This document shows, in pieces, positions 1 through 10,810 of a stretch of 64,000 nt of DNA; position 1 is the first letter of the stretch, and the number at the start of each line of letters is the position of its first letter. Made by a program: the position numbers and the translations under genes. The stretch comes from Halomonas sp. HL-48 (GTDB lineage Bacteria; Pseudomonadota; Gammaproteobacteria; Pseudomonadales; Halomonadaceae), in assembly GCF_001314875.1 (NCBI RefSeq), contig NZ_LJZS01000003.1:186001-250000 (forward strand), given 5' to 3'. The notes under the pieces are model-generated. The model was not told the DNA's origin. It made no database searches and worked only from the letters and a program-made list of their open reading frames with translations.

Positions 1-1299
1 GCTTTTGTTGATATTGGCCTTGAGCGCGCCGCCTTTATCCATGCCCACGAAGTGATGCCGCCCGGCACGCCCGTTGAAGCGCAGCAGACGATCGGGCAAC
101 TGCTTCACGAAGGCCAGGCATTGGTCGTGCAGGTCACCAAAGACCCGATTGGCAGCAAGGGCGCGCGCCTGACCACCCATCTGTCGGTGCCGTCGCGCTA
201 CCTGGTGTACATGCCCGACTCGCCGCATAATGGCGTCTCCCAGCGCATCGAAGATGAGCGTGAGCGCGATCGCCTCAAGGCCCTTTTGGATAGCAGCATT
301 GAAGAGCAGACCCTGGACGTCAACGGCGGCTTCATCGTGCGTACCGCCGCCGAAGGAGTGGGCGATGAAGAGCTGATTGGCGACATGCATTTTCTGCTGC
401 GTCTATGGCGCAAGGTCAGCGAGCGAAAAATTACCGCGGCGCCCTCCACGGTTATATACGACGACCTGCCGCTGTTTATGCGCACTTTGCGTGATGTGAT
501 GCGCGATGACATCGAAAAAATCCGCATCGACTCCAGGGAGAACTTTGTCAAGCTCGTCGAGTTTGCCGAGGAGTTCATGCCCGATGCGGTCGACCGAATC
601 GAATATTACCCCGGTGAACGGCCGATTTTTGATCTCTACAGCGTCGAGGACGAGATACAGAAGGCCCTCGGTCGCAAGGTCCAGTTGAAGTCGGGCGGCT
701 ATCTGGTCATTGACCCTACCGAGGCCATGACCACCATCGACGTCAACACCGGGGGCTATGTCGGGCATCGCAACCTCGAAGAGACGATTTTCAAGACCAA
801 TCTGGAAGCCGCGACCGCGATCGCCCGTCAGCTTCGGCTGCGCAATCTGGGCGGCATCATCATTATCGACTTTATCGACATGGAAGACGTCGAGCACCAG
901 CGGCAAGTGCTGCGCGTGCTTGAAAAGGCCCTGGAGCGTGATCACGCCAAGACGAAATGTACCGGGGTCACCGAGCTTGGCCTGGTGCAGCTGACCCGTA
1001 AACGCACGCGTGAAAGCCTCGAGCAGACCTTGTGCGAGGCGTGTCCGACCTGCAGTGGCAGGGGCACGCTCAAGACGCCGGAGACGGTATGCTATGAGAT
1101 TTTTCGCGAGATTCTGCGCGAAGAACGCGCCTACAGTGCCGAAACCTACATGGTGTTGGCGTCGCAGCCGGTGGTTGACCGCTTGCTGGATGAAGAGTCT
1201 GCGGCCGTGGCGGACCTGGAAACGTTCATTCACAAGACGATACGTTTTCAAGTGGAGCAGCATTACTCTCAAGAGCAGTACGATATCGTGTTGATGTGA
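1..1299 (+). CDS. rng: Ribonuclease G, 5'-truncated by window edge
   Basis: Single-strand endoribonuclease of the RNase E/G family, acting in 16S rRNA 5'-end maturation and mRNA decay. The reading frame is open from base 1, so the N-terminal S1 region is cut off by the window; 432 residues are visible. The catalytic core is present: DVNTGG at about bases 739-756 and the IDFIDM segment near base 870 carry the Mg-binding aspartates of the family, and CPTC followed by SGRGT near base 1047 is the zinc-link. There is no long RNase E-type C-terminal scaffold, which favours RNase G. yhdP starts 3 bases after the stop, so the two are probably co-transcribed. Confidence 0.95.
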   Translation, partial: AFVDIGLERAAFIHAHEVMPPGTPVEAQQTIGQLLHEGQALVVQVTKDPIGSKGARLTTHLSVPSRYLVYMPDSPHNGVSQRIEDERERDRLKALLDSSIEEQTLDVNGGFIVRTAAEGVGDEELIGDMHFLLRLWRKVSERKITAAPSTVIYDDLPLFMRTLRDVMRDDIEKIRIDSRENFVKLVEFAEEFMPDAVDRIEYYPGERPIFDLYSVEDEIQKALGRKVQLKSGGYLVIDPTEAMTTIDVNTGGYVGHRNLEETIFKTNLEAATAIARQLRLRNLGGIIIIDFIDMEDVEHQRQVLRVLEKALERDHAKTKCTGVTELGLVQLTRKRTRESLEQTLCEACPTCSGRGTLKTPETVCYEIFREILREERAYSAETYMVLASQPVVDRLLDEESAAVADLETFIHKTIRFQVEQHYSQEQYDIVLM

Positions 1300-1302
1300 C
1301 CC

Positions 1303-4300
1303 ATGACGACTCGCCCGGTGTTGCGTACTGCATTGAGGTTGACAGCTTGGTGGCTGGGGGCGCTGGCCATTGTGCTGCTGCTGCTGCGTTTGGCCATGAG
1401 CCAGGCGGATGCGCTGACGCCGCGCATCGAGGCGTGGCTGGAAACCCGGGTCGGCGTACCGGTCAACATCCAGCGCCTGACGCTGGCGTTTGAACGCAAC
1501 GATATCCAACTGATGGTGGGTGATGTCAGTGCGCAAACCCCCAATGGTTACCCCCTTTTCAAACTGGACCATGCCAAGCTGCGCCTGGATATCTGGGCGT
1601 CGCTGATCGCGCGGGCCCCAATTTTCAACGATGCGGATGTGCGCGGTACCGAGTTTCACCTTTACCGTCTGTTCGGCGATAAATGGCAGTGGCCGGCGCC
1701 GGCTAAACTGCCGGTGATGGAGCAGCAGCCGAAGCTCAATCTCGAGGCCCTGGATCGATGGGTGGGCATTCTGCTGCGCCAGCGGCTAAGCGTCGAGGAT
1801 ACCCGTGTCGTGCTGCACGGTGAGCGCAATACCGTCGACTTGCACGCCCCCACGCTGTTACTGGGTGGAGACGATCAAGGCACCCAGCTTGAAGGCAGCA
1901 TCAATCTGATCAGTCGGTCTGAGGATACGCCCTCCCGGCCTTTACCCACGGCCCATGTGCAGGCCGAGATTGCGCCGGGTGAGGAAGGCTATCGTGACTT
2001 TTCAGGTGCATTGAACATCGATATACAGCTGGACCACCTGGCGCTTCTGGCGGAGGTTCTGCGCCCGGACTACGTGCCGCGGGTTACCCAGGCGGGCGGC
2101 GATGCAAAGTTTTGGGGGCGCTGGTACCAGGGCCAACTGGATCAGGCGCGTGTCGGGGTTGAGATGCCTCAGCTAACACTGCGTCACGATGTGCAGCGAG
2201 CCATCTTGCGGGATGTGGAAGCGCTTGGGCAGTGGGAACGCGATGGTGAGGGCGGTGAAGCCTGGCTGAGCGGCAATGCGCAAAGCGTAGAATGGGCTCA
2301 GCCAGCAGGCGTTAGTGAAGGGCCCGCGCTCCCCCGGCATTTGTACGTAACGCATCAGCCGGATAACTGGGAATTGCGCACCAGTGCGTTTGAGCTGGCC
2401 TCCCTGGCTGCCTGGCGCGACTATGTTCTGCTGCCGGAGTCGGTCACCCGGGTACTGCAAACGCTCTCCCCTCGGGGGCAGGTGGAAGGTTTGCGCCTCG
2501 GCCAGCGTGCAGGTGAGTGGGGCGTCGACGCGGCCATCAGCAATCTTGAGGTATTGCCCTGGCAGCAGGCGCCCGGCGGTGGCCCCCTGGATGCCTGGGT
2601 CCAGGCGCGCGACTTCAGGGGGCGAGTGGAGTTTGCCAATCATCACGACAGCACGCTCTACTTCCCCGAAATCTTTGATGCCCCCATGCAACTGCAGCAT
2701 GCCACGGGGCAGGTCGAGTGGGTTTACGACGGCCCGCGGGCGTTGGTCAGCGGACGCGATATCGCGCTTGATTGGGACGGCGCCCGCGTCACTGGGGGCT
2801 TTGGTCTGGTCACCGATGCCGAGCGCGGGCATTTCGGGCTGGATATTGATTTTCAGGACGTCGATGCCGCCGAGCGACCGCTTGCACAGTGGGTGCCCAT
2901 GCAACTTCTGGACCCCGAGCTGCGCGAATGGCTGGGTCGCGATGTGGGCGGTTATGTCACCCAGGGGGCGCTCAAACTCAGCCAACCGCTGGGTGACGAT
3001 GTGTCCAGCGATGACGTGGTCACGACCCTTGATCTGTCGCTGCGCGATGGCTACCTGCCTATTGCGCCGGGCTGGCCTAAGCTGAACGAGCTGGCAGGCC
3101 GGTTGAAGTGGCAAAACAACAACCTGCTGGCCGAGATCGAGCGCGGACAAAGTCAGGGGGTCGTGCTCACCCAGGGCGCGCTGCGAATGAAGGACGATGC
3201 GCTGGCGCTATCCGGCAATTGGCAGTCAAGCGGCCAGGATGCATTGGCGTTTTTAACCGCGATTCCTGATGTTGATATGCCGGCTCTCGGGTCGCTCGAC
3301 CTTCAGGGCGATATTGACGGTGACCTGGCGCTTGCCATGTCGCTGGACGAGGAAGATGATCTTGCGCTGGAAATCAACGCCAAGCCGCAAGGCATGCAGC
3401 TCGCCTACGGCGATATCGCCGCGCGTATTGAAGCGCTTGAAGGCGACCTTACCTGGCAGCAGCAGGGCGAGCAGAATGCGCTGGTCGGCCAGTTGGATGG
3501 CCGGCTATTGGGTGGCCCAGTTTCAGCAGCGATCGATACCCGCCGCGACGGCGTCGCGCTGCAGGGCGAAACCTCGGCAGAGCGACTCTTGGGCATGGCC
3601 GGTTTGTCGGGTGACGCCGCCGCTTCGCTTGCCGAAGGGCGCACGTCCTGGCAGGGGCAGCTGATGCTGGCGTCTTCGCCGACGCTTTCGCTTGAAAGCG
3701 ACTGGCAAGGTGTCGCGGTCAAGCTGCCGGCACCCTTCGCCAAGACCGCGCAGCAGGCGTGGCCGTGGACGTTGAACGCGTCGCTATCCCCTTTGCGCAT
3801 TGAAAGCCGACTTGGCGACATCGCCGACCTTCACGTCCACGCGCCTGAGGATGAGCTTGCCGGGAGTGTGCGTCTGGGGTCAGCCTCGCGGCGCACGCCC
3901 GACTGGCGACAAACACCCGGCTGGCAAGTGTCGGCGGATGTCGAACGGCTGGATATCGCTGCCTGGCAGGCCGCATTATCGCCTGTTCTGCAGGCATCCG
4001 GTGCGCAACGTAGCGACGCGGTATCCGCGTCGGCCATGCCCCCCCTGGCGGTGAATATCGCGACAGGTTGTGTGGTCTTGCGTGGAGATTGTTTGGGCGG
4101 CGGTAAAGCGGAGGGTAGCCTGAGTGATGATCAACTGTCGTTACTGATCGACAGCGACGTCCTCACGGGGCGGATCGACTATCGACCCTCGCAGAGGGCT
4201 CCGCTGGATGTTGCGTTATCGCGGCTGTCGCTGGACCCCATTGTCGAGGTGTTTTCCGCCCAGGCCACCGATGACGATGCCGCGGCAAGTGTCGAGGGTT

Positions 4301-5199
4301 CGGCACTGATGCCGAGTTCGTGGCGCCAGTCGGTCGATACGGATGCGCCCGCGCCGGCGGCGCCGATGGGGCTGCCTGGCTGGCTTGCCGATATCCCCGA
4401 TGGGCGTTTTCGCCTTGCCACCATGCTTCTTGAAGGCAAGCGGATGGGGCCTCTAACCGCGTTCTGGCACGCGGACGGCAAAGGCATGTCGCTGGACCCG
4501 GTCGGGCTTACGCTTGGACAGCTGACGGCGTCGGGGGCGCTTCACTGGGAGGGCAGCAGCGTCAATAGCCAAACCCGCGCCGAAATGTCGATCAGAGGGG
4601 GCGATATCGCCTCGGCCCTTGACCGCCTGGATCAGCCGGTGGCCATGCGCAGTCGCAGCACCCAGGCGGACGCCAGCCTGGCCTGGTCCGGTGCTCCCTG
4701 GCAGTTGGAGCTTGCCCGGGCGGGCGGGGAGATGACCGTCGACGTGCGCGATGGTCGCTTTCTGACCCTGGAGTCGGCGCCGGCTCGGCTGGTGGGGCTG
4801 TTGAATCTGGATAATATCTTACGCCGTTTGCGGCTGGATTTTTCCGACGTGACGGGGCAAGGCACGGCGTTTGATCGCGTCCATGGTGCGGCGGATATCG
4901 CCGAGGGGCAGTTGATGCTGCGCGGTCCATTGCAAATTGAGGCGCCAGCCACCACGCTAACCCTTACTGGCGATGTCGATCTGGTTCGCCGTGAACTTGA
5001 TCAGCGTCTTGGCGTCGCACTACCGGTAAGCCAGAGTTTGCCCATGGCGGCCATCGCCATCGGGGCGCCCGTGGTGGGCGGCGCGCTGTTTTTAGCCGAT
5101 CAGATGTTTGGCGATGCCTTGGATCAGGCAACCACGATTTATTACCGTGTGGAGGGGCCCTGGGCCTCGCCGCAAGTTACCTTAGAAGGCTCTCGATGA
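1303..5199 (+). CDS. yhdP: YhdP-family AsmA-like envelope protein
   Basis: Very large (1298 aa) inner-membrane-anchored protein of the YhdP/TIGR02099 family. AsmA-like proteins of this group are bridge-shaped lipid transporters that carry phospholipids across the periplasm to the outer membrane. One N-terminal transmembrane helix (about residues 9-29, rich in L, A and W) is followed by a long periplasmic region of beta-strand-type sequence. The C-terminal part, around [14 protein letters not shown] and later [11 protein letters not shown], is characteristic of the AsmA_2 domain. It lies between rng and tldD, as in many gammaproteobacteria, and overlaps tldD by 4 bases. The mla genes further on act on the same lipid pool, probably in the opposite direction. 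Confidence 0.93.
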   Translation: MTTRPVLRTALRLTAWWLGALAIVLLLLRLAMSQADALTPRIEAWLETRVGVPVNIQRLTLAFERNDIQLMVGDVSAQTPNGYPLFKLDHAKLRLDIWASLIARAPIFNDADVRGTEFHLYRLFGDKWQWPAPAKLPVMEQQPKLNLEALDRWVGILLRQRLSVEDTRVVLHGERNTVDLHAPTLLLGGDDQGTQLEGSINLISRSEDTPSRPLPTAHVQAEIAPGEEGYRDFSGALNIDIQLDHLALLAEVLRPDYVPRVTQAGGDAKFWGRWYQGQLDQARVGVEMPQLTLRHDVQRAILRDVEALGQWERDGEGGEAWLSGNAQSVEWAQPAGVSEGPALPRHLYVTHQPDNWELRTSAFELASLAAWRDYVLLPESVTRVLQTLSPRGQVEGLRLGQRAGEWGVDAAISNLEVLPWQQAPGGGPLDAWVQARDFRGRVEFANHHDSTLYFPEIFDAPMQLQHATGQVEWVYDGPRALVSGRDIALDWDGARVTGGFGLVTDAERGHFGLDIDFQDVDAAERPLAQWVPMQLLDPELREWLGRDVGGYVTQGALKLSQPLGDDVSSDDVVTTLDLSLRDGYLPIAPGWPKLNELAGRLKWQNNNLLAEIERGQSQGVVLTQGALRMKDDALALSGNWQSSGQDALAFLTAIPDVDMPALGSLDLQGDIDGDLALAMSLDEEDDLALEINAKPQGMQLAYGDIAARIEALEGDLTWQQQGEQNALVGQLDGRLLGGPVSAAIDTRRDGVALQGETSAERLLGMAGLSGDAAASLAEGRTSWQGQLMLASSPTLSLESDWQGVAVKLPAPFAKTAQQAWPWTLNASLSPLRIESRLGDIADLHVHAPEDELAGSVRLGSASRRTPDWRQTPGWQVSADVERLDIAAWQAALSPVLQASGAQRSDAVSASAMPPLAVNIATGCVVLRGDCLGGGKAEGSLSDDQLSLLIDSDVLTGRIDYRPSQRAPLDVALSRLSLDPIVEVFSAQATDDDAAASVEGSALMPSSWRQSVDTDAPAPAAPMGLPGWLADIPDGRFRLATMLLEGKRMGPLTAFWHADGKGMSLDPVGLTLGQLTASGALHWEGSSVNSQTRAEMSIRGGDIASALDRLDQPVAMRSRSTQADASLAWSGAPWQLELARAGGEMTVDVRDGRFLTLESAPARLVGLLNLDNILRRLRLDFSDVTGQGTAFDRVHGAADIAEGQLMLRGPLQIEAPATTLTLTGDVDLVRRELDQRLGVALPVSQSLPMAAIAIGAPVVGGALFLADQMFGDALDQATTIYYRVEGPWASPQVTLEGSR

Positions 5200-6647
5200 C
5201 CGATCAGACAAGCGACTTACAGACGGCCGTTTCGATTTTGCTCACACCTGGGGGGCTCGACCTCGACGCGCTGGATAGCGGCCTGGGTTATGCCATGGGG
5301 GCCGGTGTGGACTACGCCGACCTGTATTTCCAGCGCACCTGGCAGGAAGGTTGGGTGCTGGAAGACGGTGAGGTCAAGGAGGCAAGCTACAACATCGATG
5401 GTGGCGTGGGCGTGCGTGCGCTTGCCGGCGAGAAAACCGGCTTTGCCTATTCCAACCAGATTACGGCCGATGCGCTGGTGGATACCGGGCGCACGGCCTC
5501 CGGTATCGTGCGCAGCGGCAAGCGCCTGCCCGGCCAGGCGGTCAAGCCGGTCACGGCGGCGTCTTACTACGCGGGTATCGACCCGCTTGCCGGCCTGAGC
5601 GCCGATGAAAAAGTCGCCATGCTGAAAGATGCTGACCGGGCGGCGCGTGCCGCCGACCCCAGCGTCAGCCAGGTCAGCGCCTCACTCTCCGGTACTTACG
5701 AAGTGGTATTGGTGCGTGCCAGCGATGGCACCCTGGCCGCGGATATCCGGCCGCTGGTGCGCTTCAATGTGAGCGTTATTGCGGTGAAAAATGGCCGTCG
5801 CGAGCGGGGCAGCGCCGGGGGCGGCGGGCGTTATTCCATGTCGCGGCTGCGCGACGAGCAGGTCGCCGAGCGTTACGCCAAAGAGGCGGTGCGTCAGGCC
5901 CTGGTCAATCTTGAAGCGGTCGATGCGCCCGCCGGGCAAATGCCGGTGGTACTCGGGGCGGGCTGGCCGGGCATTCTGCTCCATGAAGCCGTCGGGCACG
6001 GCCTGGAGGGCGACTTCAACCGCAAGGGCAGCTCGGCCTTTGCCGGGCGCATGGGCCAGCGTGTGGCCTCGAAGGGGGTTACCGTGGTGGATGATGCCAC
6101 CTTGCGCGACGGACGCGGTTCGCTGAGCGTTGACGATGAAGGCACCCCGGGGCAGTACACCTCGCTGATTGAAGACGGCGTGCTGACCGGCTACATGCAG
6201 GACAAGCTCAACGCCCGGTTGATGGGCATGGCGCCCACCGGCAACGCCCGCCGCGAGTCGTTCGCGCATTTGCCGATGCCGCGGATGACCAATACCGTCA
6301 TGCTGGCGGGTCAGGACGAGCCGGACGACATTATCAGGAGCGTTAAGCGGGGCATTTACGCGGTGAGCTTTGGCGGCGGCCAGGTCGACATCACCTCCGG
6401 CAAATTTGTGTTCTCCGCCAGCGAAGCCTACCTGATTGAAGATGGCCGCGTGACGGCGCCGGTGAAAGGCGCGACGTTGATTGGCAACGGCCCTGAGGCG
6501 ATGAGCCGGGTGTCGATGATCGGCCACGATATGGCGCTGGACACCGGCATCGGCGTATGCGGAAAAGAAGGTCAGGGCGTGCCGGTTGGCGTCGGCCAGC
6601 CGACGCTGAAGGTCGACGAACTGACCGTGGGCGGCACGCAGTCCTGA
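5196..6647 (+). CDS. tldD: Metalloprotease TldD
   Basis: Zinc metallopeptidase subunit of the TldD/TldE (PmbA) complex, a cytosolic protease that degrades unfolded peptides and in other species matures microcin B17 and degrades the CcdA antitoxin. It has 483 aa, normal for the family. The zinc motif HEAVGH, with the following GLEGDFN, is near residue 263. The start ATG overlaps the yhdP stop, indicating translational coupling. Its partner pmbA lies 0.6 kb downstream on the same strand, separated by the oppositely oriented darP. The tldD and darP 3' ends are only 7 bases apart, with no obvious terminator. Confidence 0.96.
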   Translation: MTDQTSDLQTAVSILLTPGGLDLDALDSGLGYAMGAGVDYADLYFQRTWQEGWVLEDGEVKEASYNIDGGVGVRALAGEKTGFAYSNQITADALVDTGRTASGIVRSGKRLPGQAVKPVTAASYYAGIDPLAGLSADEKVAMLKDADRAARAADPSVSQVSASLSGTYEVVLVRASDGTLAADIRPLVRFNVSVIAVKNGRRERGSAGGGGRYSMSRLRDEQVAERYAKEAVRQALVNLEAVDAPAGQMPVVLGAGWPGILLHEAVGHGLEGDFNRKGSSAFAGRMGQRVASKGVTVVDDATLRDGRGSLSVDDEGTPGQYTSLIEDGVLTGYMQDKLNARLMGMAPTGNARRESFAHLPMPRMTNTVMLAGQDEPDDIIRSVKRGIYAVSFGGGQVDITSGKFVFSASEAYLIEDGRVTAPVKGATLIGNGPEAMSRVSMIGHDMALDTGIGVCGKEGQGVPVGVGQPTLKVDELTVGGTQS

Positions 6648-6654
6648 ATCGGGA

Positions 6655-7173
6655 TTAAAGCTGGACGGTATCGCGCAAGAACTTGAAAAGCTTGCGGGCG
6701 CTGGCCGGTGGTTTGTCTTGGTCACGCTCCCGCTGGGCATTGCGGATCAATTGACGCAGGGTCTGGCGGTCGGTGTCCGGGTACTCGACAAGCCATTGCT
6801 CCGCTGCCGGGTCGCCTTCATGGATCAGCCGGTCGCGCCATTTTTCAAGACGATGAAAGGCGTGGTCGCGCTGCTGTTTTTCCTGTTCGATGCCGTCGAA
6901 GACGGCCTGAATGGCGGCAAGGTCTTCCTTGCGGATCAGCTTGCCGACGTACTGCATATGCCGACGGCGCCCCTCATGGGAGCGAATGCGAGCGGTTTCA
7001 TCGATGGCGCGCAGCATGTCATCGGATAGCGGGAAACGCGCCCGCTCGGCGGGCTGCATGGCAATCAATGTTTCCCCCAAGGCCTGAAGCGCATGCATTT
7101 CGCGCTTCAACTGGGATTTGCTGGGACGCTCTGGCATCTCGTCGTCTAGGGGCTCGGGGCGTTGTTTTGGCAT
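6655..7173 (-). CDS. darP: Ribosome-associated protein DarP (YjgA)
   Basis: Small cytosolic protein (172 aa) of the DUF615/YjgA family, which binds late 50S ribosomal precursors and helps activate the peptidyl transferase centre. The sequence is highly charged and mostly helical, with the family's SKSQLKREMHALQALGE segment near residue 18 and a conserved C-terminal RQLIRNAQRE region. It faces tldD tail to tail and is divergent from pmbA (95 bases between the starts). Finding yjgA next to pmbA is common in gammaproteobacteria. The start chosen is the first ATG, which gives the usual acidic and proline-rich N-terminus. Confidence 0.9.
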   Translation of the reverse strand: MPKQRPEPLDDEMPERPSKSQLKREMHALQALGETLIAMQPAERARFPLSDDMLRAIDETARIRSHEGRRRHMQYVGKLIRKEDLAAIQAVFDGIEQEKQQRDHAFHRLEKWRDRLIHEGDPAAEQWLVEYPDTDRQTLRQLIRNAQRERDQDKPPASARKLFKFLRDTVQL

Positions 7174-7268
7174 CGTGGGTTCTCATCAACAGAATTCGTG
7201 GCCTTATTATATCAGGCCGCGATGCTCAATATGGATCTACCGGCAATGTCGGTGGTTAAGGAGATTGT

Positions 7269-8609
7269 ATGGCTCAAGCGTTCGACGCATCAGCCCAACA
7301 GGCACTGCTCATCCAGCGTGCTGAAAGTGCCTTGGCGATGGCTAAACGGATGGGCGCCGATGCGGCCGAGGTCGGCGCCAGCGTTGACCAGGGGATCGGC
7401 GTCAGCGTCCGCCAGGGGGAAGTGGAAACGGTTGAGCTCTCCCGCGATCAGGGCATTGCCATTACCGTCTATGTCGGGCAGCGCAAGGGCAGTGCGTCCT
7501 CGACGGATGCCAGCGAAGCCTCGCTGCAGGCCACGGTGGAAAAAGCCCTGGCGATTGCGCGCTACACGGGCGAAGACCCGGCCGCCGGGCTTGCCGACGC
7601 GGCCTTGATGGCCACCGACCTGCCCGATTTGAAAGTGCACCACCCCTGGGCGCTCACCACCGATCAGGCCATCGAGCTGGCGCTGACCTGCGAGCAGGCG
7701 GGAAGAGACGTGGCTGGGATTACCCAGTCGGACGGGGCGTCGTTGTCCAGCGGTGAAGGCGTACGCGTGTATGCCAACAGCCACGGTTTTGTCGGCACTC
7801 AGAAAGGCAGCCGCCACTCGCTGTCCTGCATGTTGATTGCCGAAGACGCGCAGGGCATGCAGCGCGACATGGACTATACCTCGGCACGCGATCCTGAGCA
7901 GTTGAGCGACCCGGCGGCGGTGGGCCGCGAGGCGGCGAGGCGTACGCTGCGTCGGCTAGGGGGCAAACGGCCGCCAACAGGCACGTATCCGGTGCTGTTC
8001 GACCCCAGCCTGGCCAGTGGACTGGTAGGCCATCTGATGGGTGCCCTGGCGGGCGGTGCGCTTTACCGTCAGGCATCTTTCCTGTGTGATCGGCTCAACA
8101 CGCCACTGTTTCCCGATTGGTTCAGCCTCGAGGAGCGGCCGATGGAGGTCGGCGCGACGGCCAGCTCACCCTTTGATGGCGAAGGCGTGCAAACCCGCGA
8201 TAACCGCTTTATCGACCGCGGCCAGATTGCGAGCTACATGCTGTCGTCCTACAGCGCTCGGCGCTTGAACATGACCACCACCGGTAACGCGGGCGGTGCC
8301 CGCAATATGCGCATTACCGCGCCGTTAACCAGCCAGGCCGCGCTGCTGTCGCAAATGGGTACCGGGGTCTGGGTGACCGAGTTGATGGGGCAGGGCATTA
8401 ACGGGGTGACCGGCGATTACTCCCGCGGCGCCGCCGGGTTCTGGGTCGAAAGCGGGGTGGTGCAATACCCGATCGAGGAATTCACCATTGCTGGCAACCT
8501 GGAGCGTATGTTCGGGGGCTTGATAGGCGTTGGCGATGACATCGACCGGCGGGGCAGTATCCATTCCGGGAGTTGGCTCATCGATGGCATGACGGTCGCC
8601 GGCAGCTAA
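7269..8609 (+). CDS. pmbA: Metalloprotease PmbA (TldE)
   Basis: Partner of TldD; 446 aa. TldE-type subunits lack the HExxxH zinc site, and none is visible here, as expected. The family pattern is seen in the N-terminal GIGVSVRQGEVETVE region and the C-terminal glycine-rich segments (TGNAGGARNM; TGDYSRGAAGFWVE). The start is well supported by AAGGAG 5 bases upstream of the ATG. It has its own upstream gap shared with divergent darP, so it can be expressed apart from tldD. It ends 18 bases before the convergent ptsO. Confidence 0.95.
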   Translation: MAQAFDASAQQALLIQRAESALAMAKRMGADAAEVGASVDQGIGVSVRQGEVETVELSRDQGIAITVYVGQRKGSASSTDASEASLQATVEKALAIARYTGEDPAAGLADAALMATDLPDLKVHHPWALTTDQAIELALTCEQAGRDVAGITQSDGASLSSGEGVRVYANSHGFVGTQKGSRHSLSCMLIAEDAQGMQRDMDYTSARDPEQLSDPAAVGREAARRTLRRLGGKRPPTGTYPVLFDPSLASGLVGHLMGALAGGALYRQASFLCDRLNTPLFPDWFSLEERPMEVGATASSPFDGEGVQTRDNRFIDRGQIASYMLSSYSARRLNMTTTGNAGGARNMRITAPLTSQAALLSQMGTGVWVTELMGQGINGVTGDYSRGAAGFWVESGVVQYPIEEFTIAGNLERMFGGLIGVGDDIDRRGSIHSGSWLIDGMTVAGS

Positions 8610-8627
8610 TAGCGCGGCCTTGAAGGC

Positions 8628-8897
8628 TTACTTGTCCTCGTCGAAGCGTGCGTCGAACAGTGCCTGAATCGCATCCAGTGCCTGTTCGGCGTCATCGCCT
8701 TCGGCCCTGATACACAGTTCGGTGCCGCAGGGTGCCGCCAGCATCAGGAGAGCCATGATATTGGCGGCATCGGCTTCCTGCTGCTGCTTCACTACCCGTA
8801 CGTTGGCATCAAATTGCTGGCTGCACTGCACGAGTTTGGTGGCGGCCCGCGCGTGAAGACCGCGCTGGTTGGTGAGGGTAAGTTTACGTTCTGGCAC
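8628..8897 (-). CDS. ptsO: Phosphocarrier protein NPr (HPr-like)
   Basis: HPr-family phosphocarrier (89 aa) of the nitrogen-related PTS, passing phosphate from EI-Ntr to PtsN. The phosphorylatable histidine is His15 in GLHARAATK. The position matching the regulatory Ser46 of HPr is Asn46 (AANIMALLML), so HPr-kinase-type control is not expected at that site. It is the last gene of the minus-strand rpoN-hpf-ptsN-rapZ-ptsO group, 68 bases after rapZ. That gene order is typical of the NPr branch in proteobacteria, rather than the sugar PTS. Confidence 0.92.
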   Translation of the reverse strand: MPERKLTLTNQRGLHARAATKLVQCSQQFDANVRVVKQQQEADAANIMALLMLAAPCGTELCIRAEGDDAEQALDAIQALFDARFDEDK

Positions 8898-8965
8898 CCT
8901 GGTTCCTTTTGGCTATTAGGGGTGTCGCGGTGGAAAACGGCCCGGCTCCCGCCAGGCATAAACGC

Positions 8966-9847
8966 TTATTGCGGTGCATTGACTGTGTACTGCAACCCCA
9001 GCTCCCGGTGGCGTAGCTGAACTTCATCCGTGTGCCGGGCGAGTCGCTGAGCCAGCTGTTCCACCATGTAAACCGAGCGGTGCTGCCCGCCGGTGCAGCC
9101 GATCGCCACGGTCATGTAGCTGCGCTGACTGTTCTGGTACGCAGGCAGCCAGCGTTCAAGCCATGCCTGAATATCGTTGGCCATCTCGTCGACCAGCGGG
9201 TAGTTGCCCAGGAAGGCGATGATATCGGCGTCGCGACCGGTGGACGAACGTAGCGAGGGGTCCCAGTAGGGATTGGGCAGGCAGCGCACATCGAAGACAA
9301 TATCCGCATCGAGGGGAACGCCGCGCTTGTAGCCAAAGGACTCGAAGGTCAGCGTGAGCTGGTCGCGCCGCTGGTGCGCCACCTGGTCGGTGATGCGTCG
9401 GCGCAGATCGTGCACCGAAAGCCGCGACGTATCGATGGTTAAATCGGCAAGGTCGCGTATCTCGTGCAGGGTCTGCTCTTCCTGATCGATGGCTTCTTCA
9501 AGCGTCAGCGAGCTGTTGCGGGTCAGCGGATGTCGCCGGCGGGTCGCCGAGTAGCGCTCGAGCAGGATGCGGGCATCTGTGGTCAGATACACGATCTGGC
9601 ACTTGATGGTTCGTTGGCGGAGTTCCTCGAGAAGCTTGGGCAGCTTGGCGAGTGCCCCCGGCAGGTTACGCGCATCAATGCTGACCGCCAGATGGGTACG
9701 TTCACCCTGGTCGCGCAGCTCATCAATCAGCGAGTCCAGGAGCATGGCCGGCAAATTATCAATGGCGTAGTAGCCCAAATCTTCCAGCGCCTGTAAGGCA
9801 ATTGATTTGCCTGACCCGGATCGGCCACTAATAATGACGAGTTGCAT
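8966..9847 (-). CDS. rapZ: RNase adapter protein RapZ
   Basis: Nucleotide-binding adapter (293 aa from the chosen start) that in E. coli delivers the sRNA GlmZ to RNase E and so controls glucosamine-6-phosphate synthase. The P-loop GRSGSGKS is at residues 8-15 when translation begins at MQLVIISG; an in-frame ATG 24 bases upstream would add eight residues that are not typical of the family. The conserved C-terminal GCTGGQHRSVYM segment is present. Its place between ptsN and ptsO is the usual one and links amino-sugar supply to the nitrogen PTS. Confidence 0.95.
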   Translation of the reverse strand: MQLVIISGRSGSGKSIALQALEDLGYYAIDNLPAMLLDSLIDELRDQGERTHLAVSIDARNLPGALAKLPKLLEELRQRTIKCQIVYLTTDARILLERYSATRRRHPLTRNSSLTLEEAIDQEEQTLHEIRDLADLTIDTSRLSVHDLRRRITDQVAHQRRDQLTLTFESFGYKRGVPLDADIVFDVRCLPNPYWDPSLRSSTGRDADIIAFLGNYPLVDEMANDIQAWLERWLPAYQNSQRSYMTVAIGCTGGQHRSVYMVEQLAQRLARHTDEVQLRHRELGLQYTVNAPQ

Positions 9848-9937
9848 GAAAGCTCTCTTGCTTGCGGTCAAGCGACATGGGTAACCAGCCAGATAGCGAC
9901 GTTAACGCATTGTGTGCCCGCTAGGCTCGTCAGCGAG

Positions 9938-10411
9938 TTACTGGCTGTTAGCCTGGTCGCGTATCTTGGCCGTGATGAGGTCCAGCAGCTCCCGTTGGCT
10001 CTCGGTCTTGCGAAGCTGCTGGCGCGTGTCGGCATCGTTCATGATCGAGGCGACCTGGCCAAGCAGGGCCAGGTGGGTGTCGTCGGCTTCTTCGGGTACC
10101 AGCAGCACAAACACCAGATCGACTGGGTCGCCATCAATGGCATCGAAGTCGACGGCTTCGTTGAGCTTCAGGAAGCCGGCGATGGGGGAGTCGCAATGCG
10201 GACTCCGGGCATGAGGGATGGCAACGCCGTTACCGATCCCGGTGCTACCCAGGCGTTCGCGACCGATCAACCTGCTGAATACTTCCTGGCTGTCGAGGCT
10301 TGGGATATTTTGCGCGATGAAGGTGCTGAAAAACTCCAGCACCCGTTTTTTACTGCCCCCCGGCACGTCGTAAAGGACGCGTTCCGGGGGGAGGATGGTG
10401 GCCAACGTCAT
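9938..10411 (-). CDS. ptsN: PTS-Ntr EIIA component PtsN
   Basis: EIIA-Ntr regulator (157 aa from MTLATILPPE), the terminal phosphate acceptor of the nitrogen PTS. It controls K+ transport and other targets in related bacteria. The active histidine is about His67 in GNGVAIPHARSPH. I chose the inner ATG at 10411: the open frame extends 43 codons further upstream, but that part overlaps hpf and has no homology-like features. The start lies 4 bases beyond the hpf stop in the direction of transcription, so translation of the two is probably coupled. Confidence 0.95.
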   Translation of the reverse strand: MTLATILPPERVLYDVPGGSKKRVLEFFSTFIAQNIPSLDSQEVFSRLIGRERLGSTGIGNGVAIPHARSPHCDSPIAGFLKLNEAVDFDAIDGDPVDLVFVLLVPEEADDTHLALLGQVASIMNDADTRQQLRKTESQRELLDLITAKIRDQANSQ

Positions 10412-10415
10412 TGAA

Positions 10416-10724
10416 TTAACGCACGCCTGCGCCCTGGGCGCGGGCTTGTGCTTTTTCCTTGTGCTTAACGAGTTGTCGATCGATTTTGTCCGCGAGAGCG
10501 TCAATGGCCGCGTACATATCATTGTCGAGGGCTTCGGCATGCAAGTCAGCGCCTGCGGCGTGCAGCGTACAGGCTGCCTGTTGACGCTCTTTTTCGACCG
10601 AGAGCGTCACCTGCACGGTGGTGATGTTGTCGTAATGGCGCTCAACGCGTTCCAACTTTTCGTTGACATAGTCACGCAAGGCGTCAGTCAGTTCCACATG
10701 ATGACCGGTAATATTGACTTGCAT
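10416..10724 (-). CDS. hpf: Ribosome hibernation promoting factor
   Basis: HPF/YfiA-family ribosome-binding protein (102 aa), the short form that with RMF promotes 100S ribosome dimers in stationary phase. The start MQVNITGHHVELTDALRDYV is canonical and is preceded by AAGGAG (complement of 10733-10738). The upstream in-frame ATG would add 20 non-conserved residues. The beta-alpha fold is recognisable, with the KLERVERHYDNIT and YAAIDALADKIDRQL segments. It sits between rpoN and ptsN, the classical position of ORF95 in the rpoN operon. Confidence 0.95.
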   Translation of the reverse strand: MQVNITGHHVELTDALRDYVNEKLERVERHYDNITTVQVTLSVEKERQQAACTLHAAGADLHAEALDNDMYAAIDALADKIDRQLVKHKEKAQARAQGAGVR

Positions 10725-10810
10725 TGACGTACTCCTTATCCGTCGGACTGTCCTTCGATTGTAACCCTTTTTGCCGCTAAGCAAAGCCCTTGTGATGAGT
10801 TTCCGTTGTT

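Noticed and set aside
403..1659. A 418-codon open frame on the minus strand across rng and yhdP
   Set aside because: It lies antisense to two clearly conserved genes, its product is Arg/Gln/His-rich with no recognisable domain, and long antisense frames are expected at this GC content.
5682..6740. A 352-codon open frame antisense to tldD
   Set aside because: A shadow of the tldD codon pattern; the sense frame carries the zinc motif and full family conservation.
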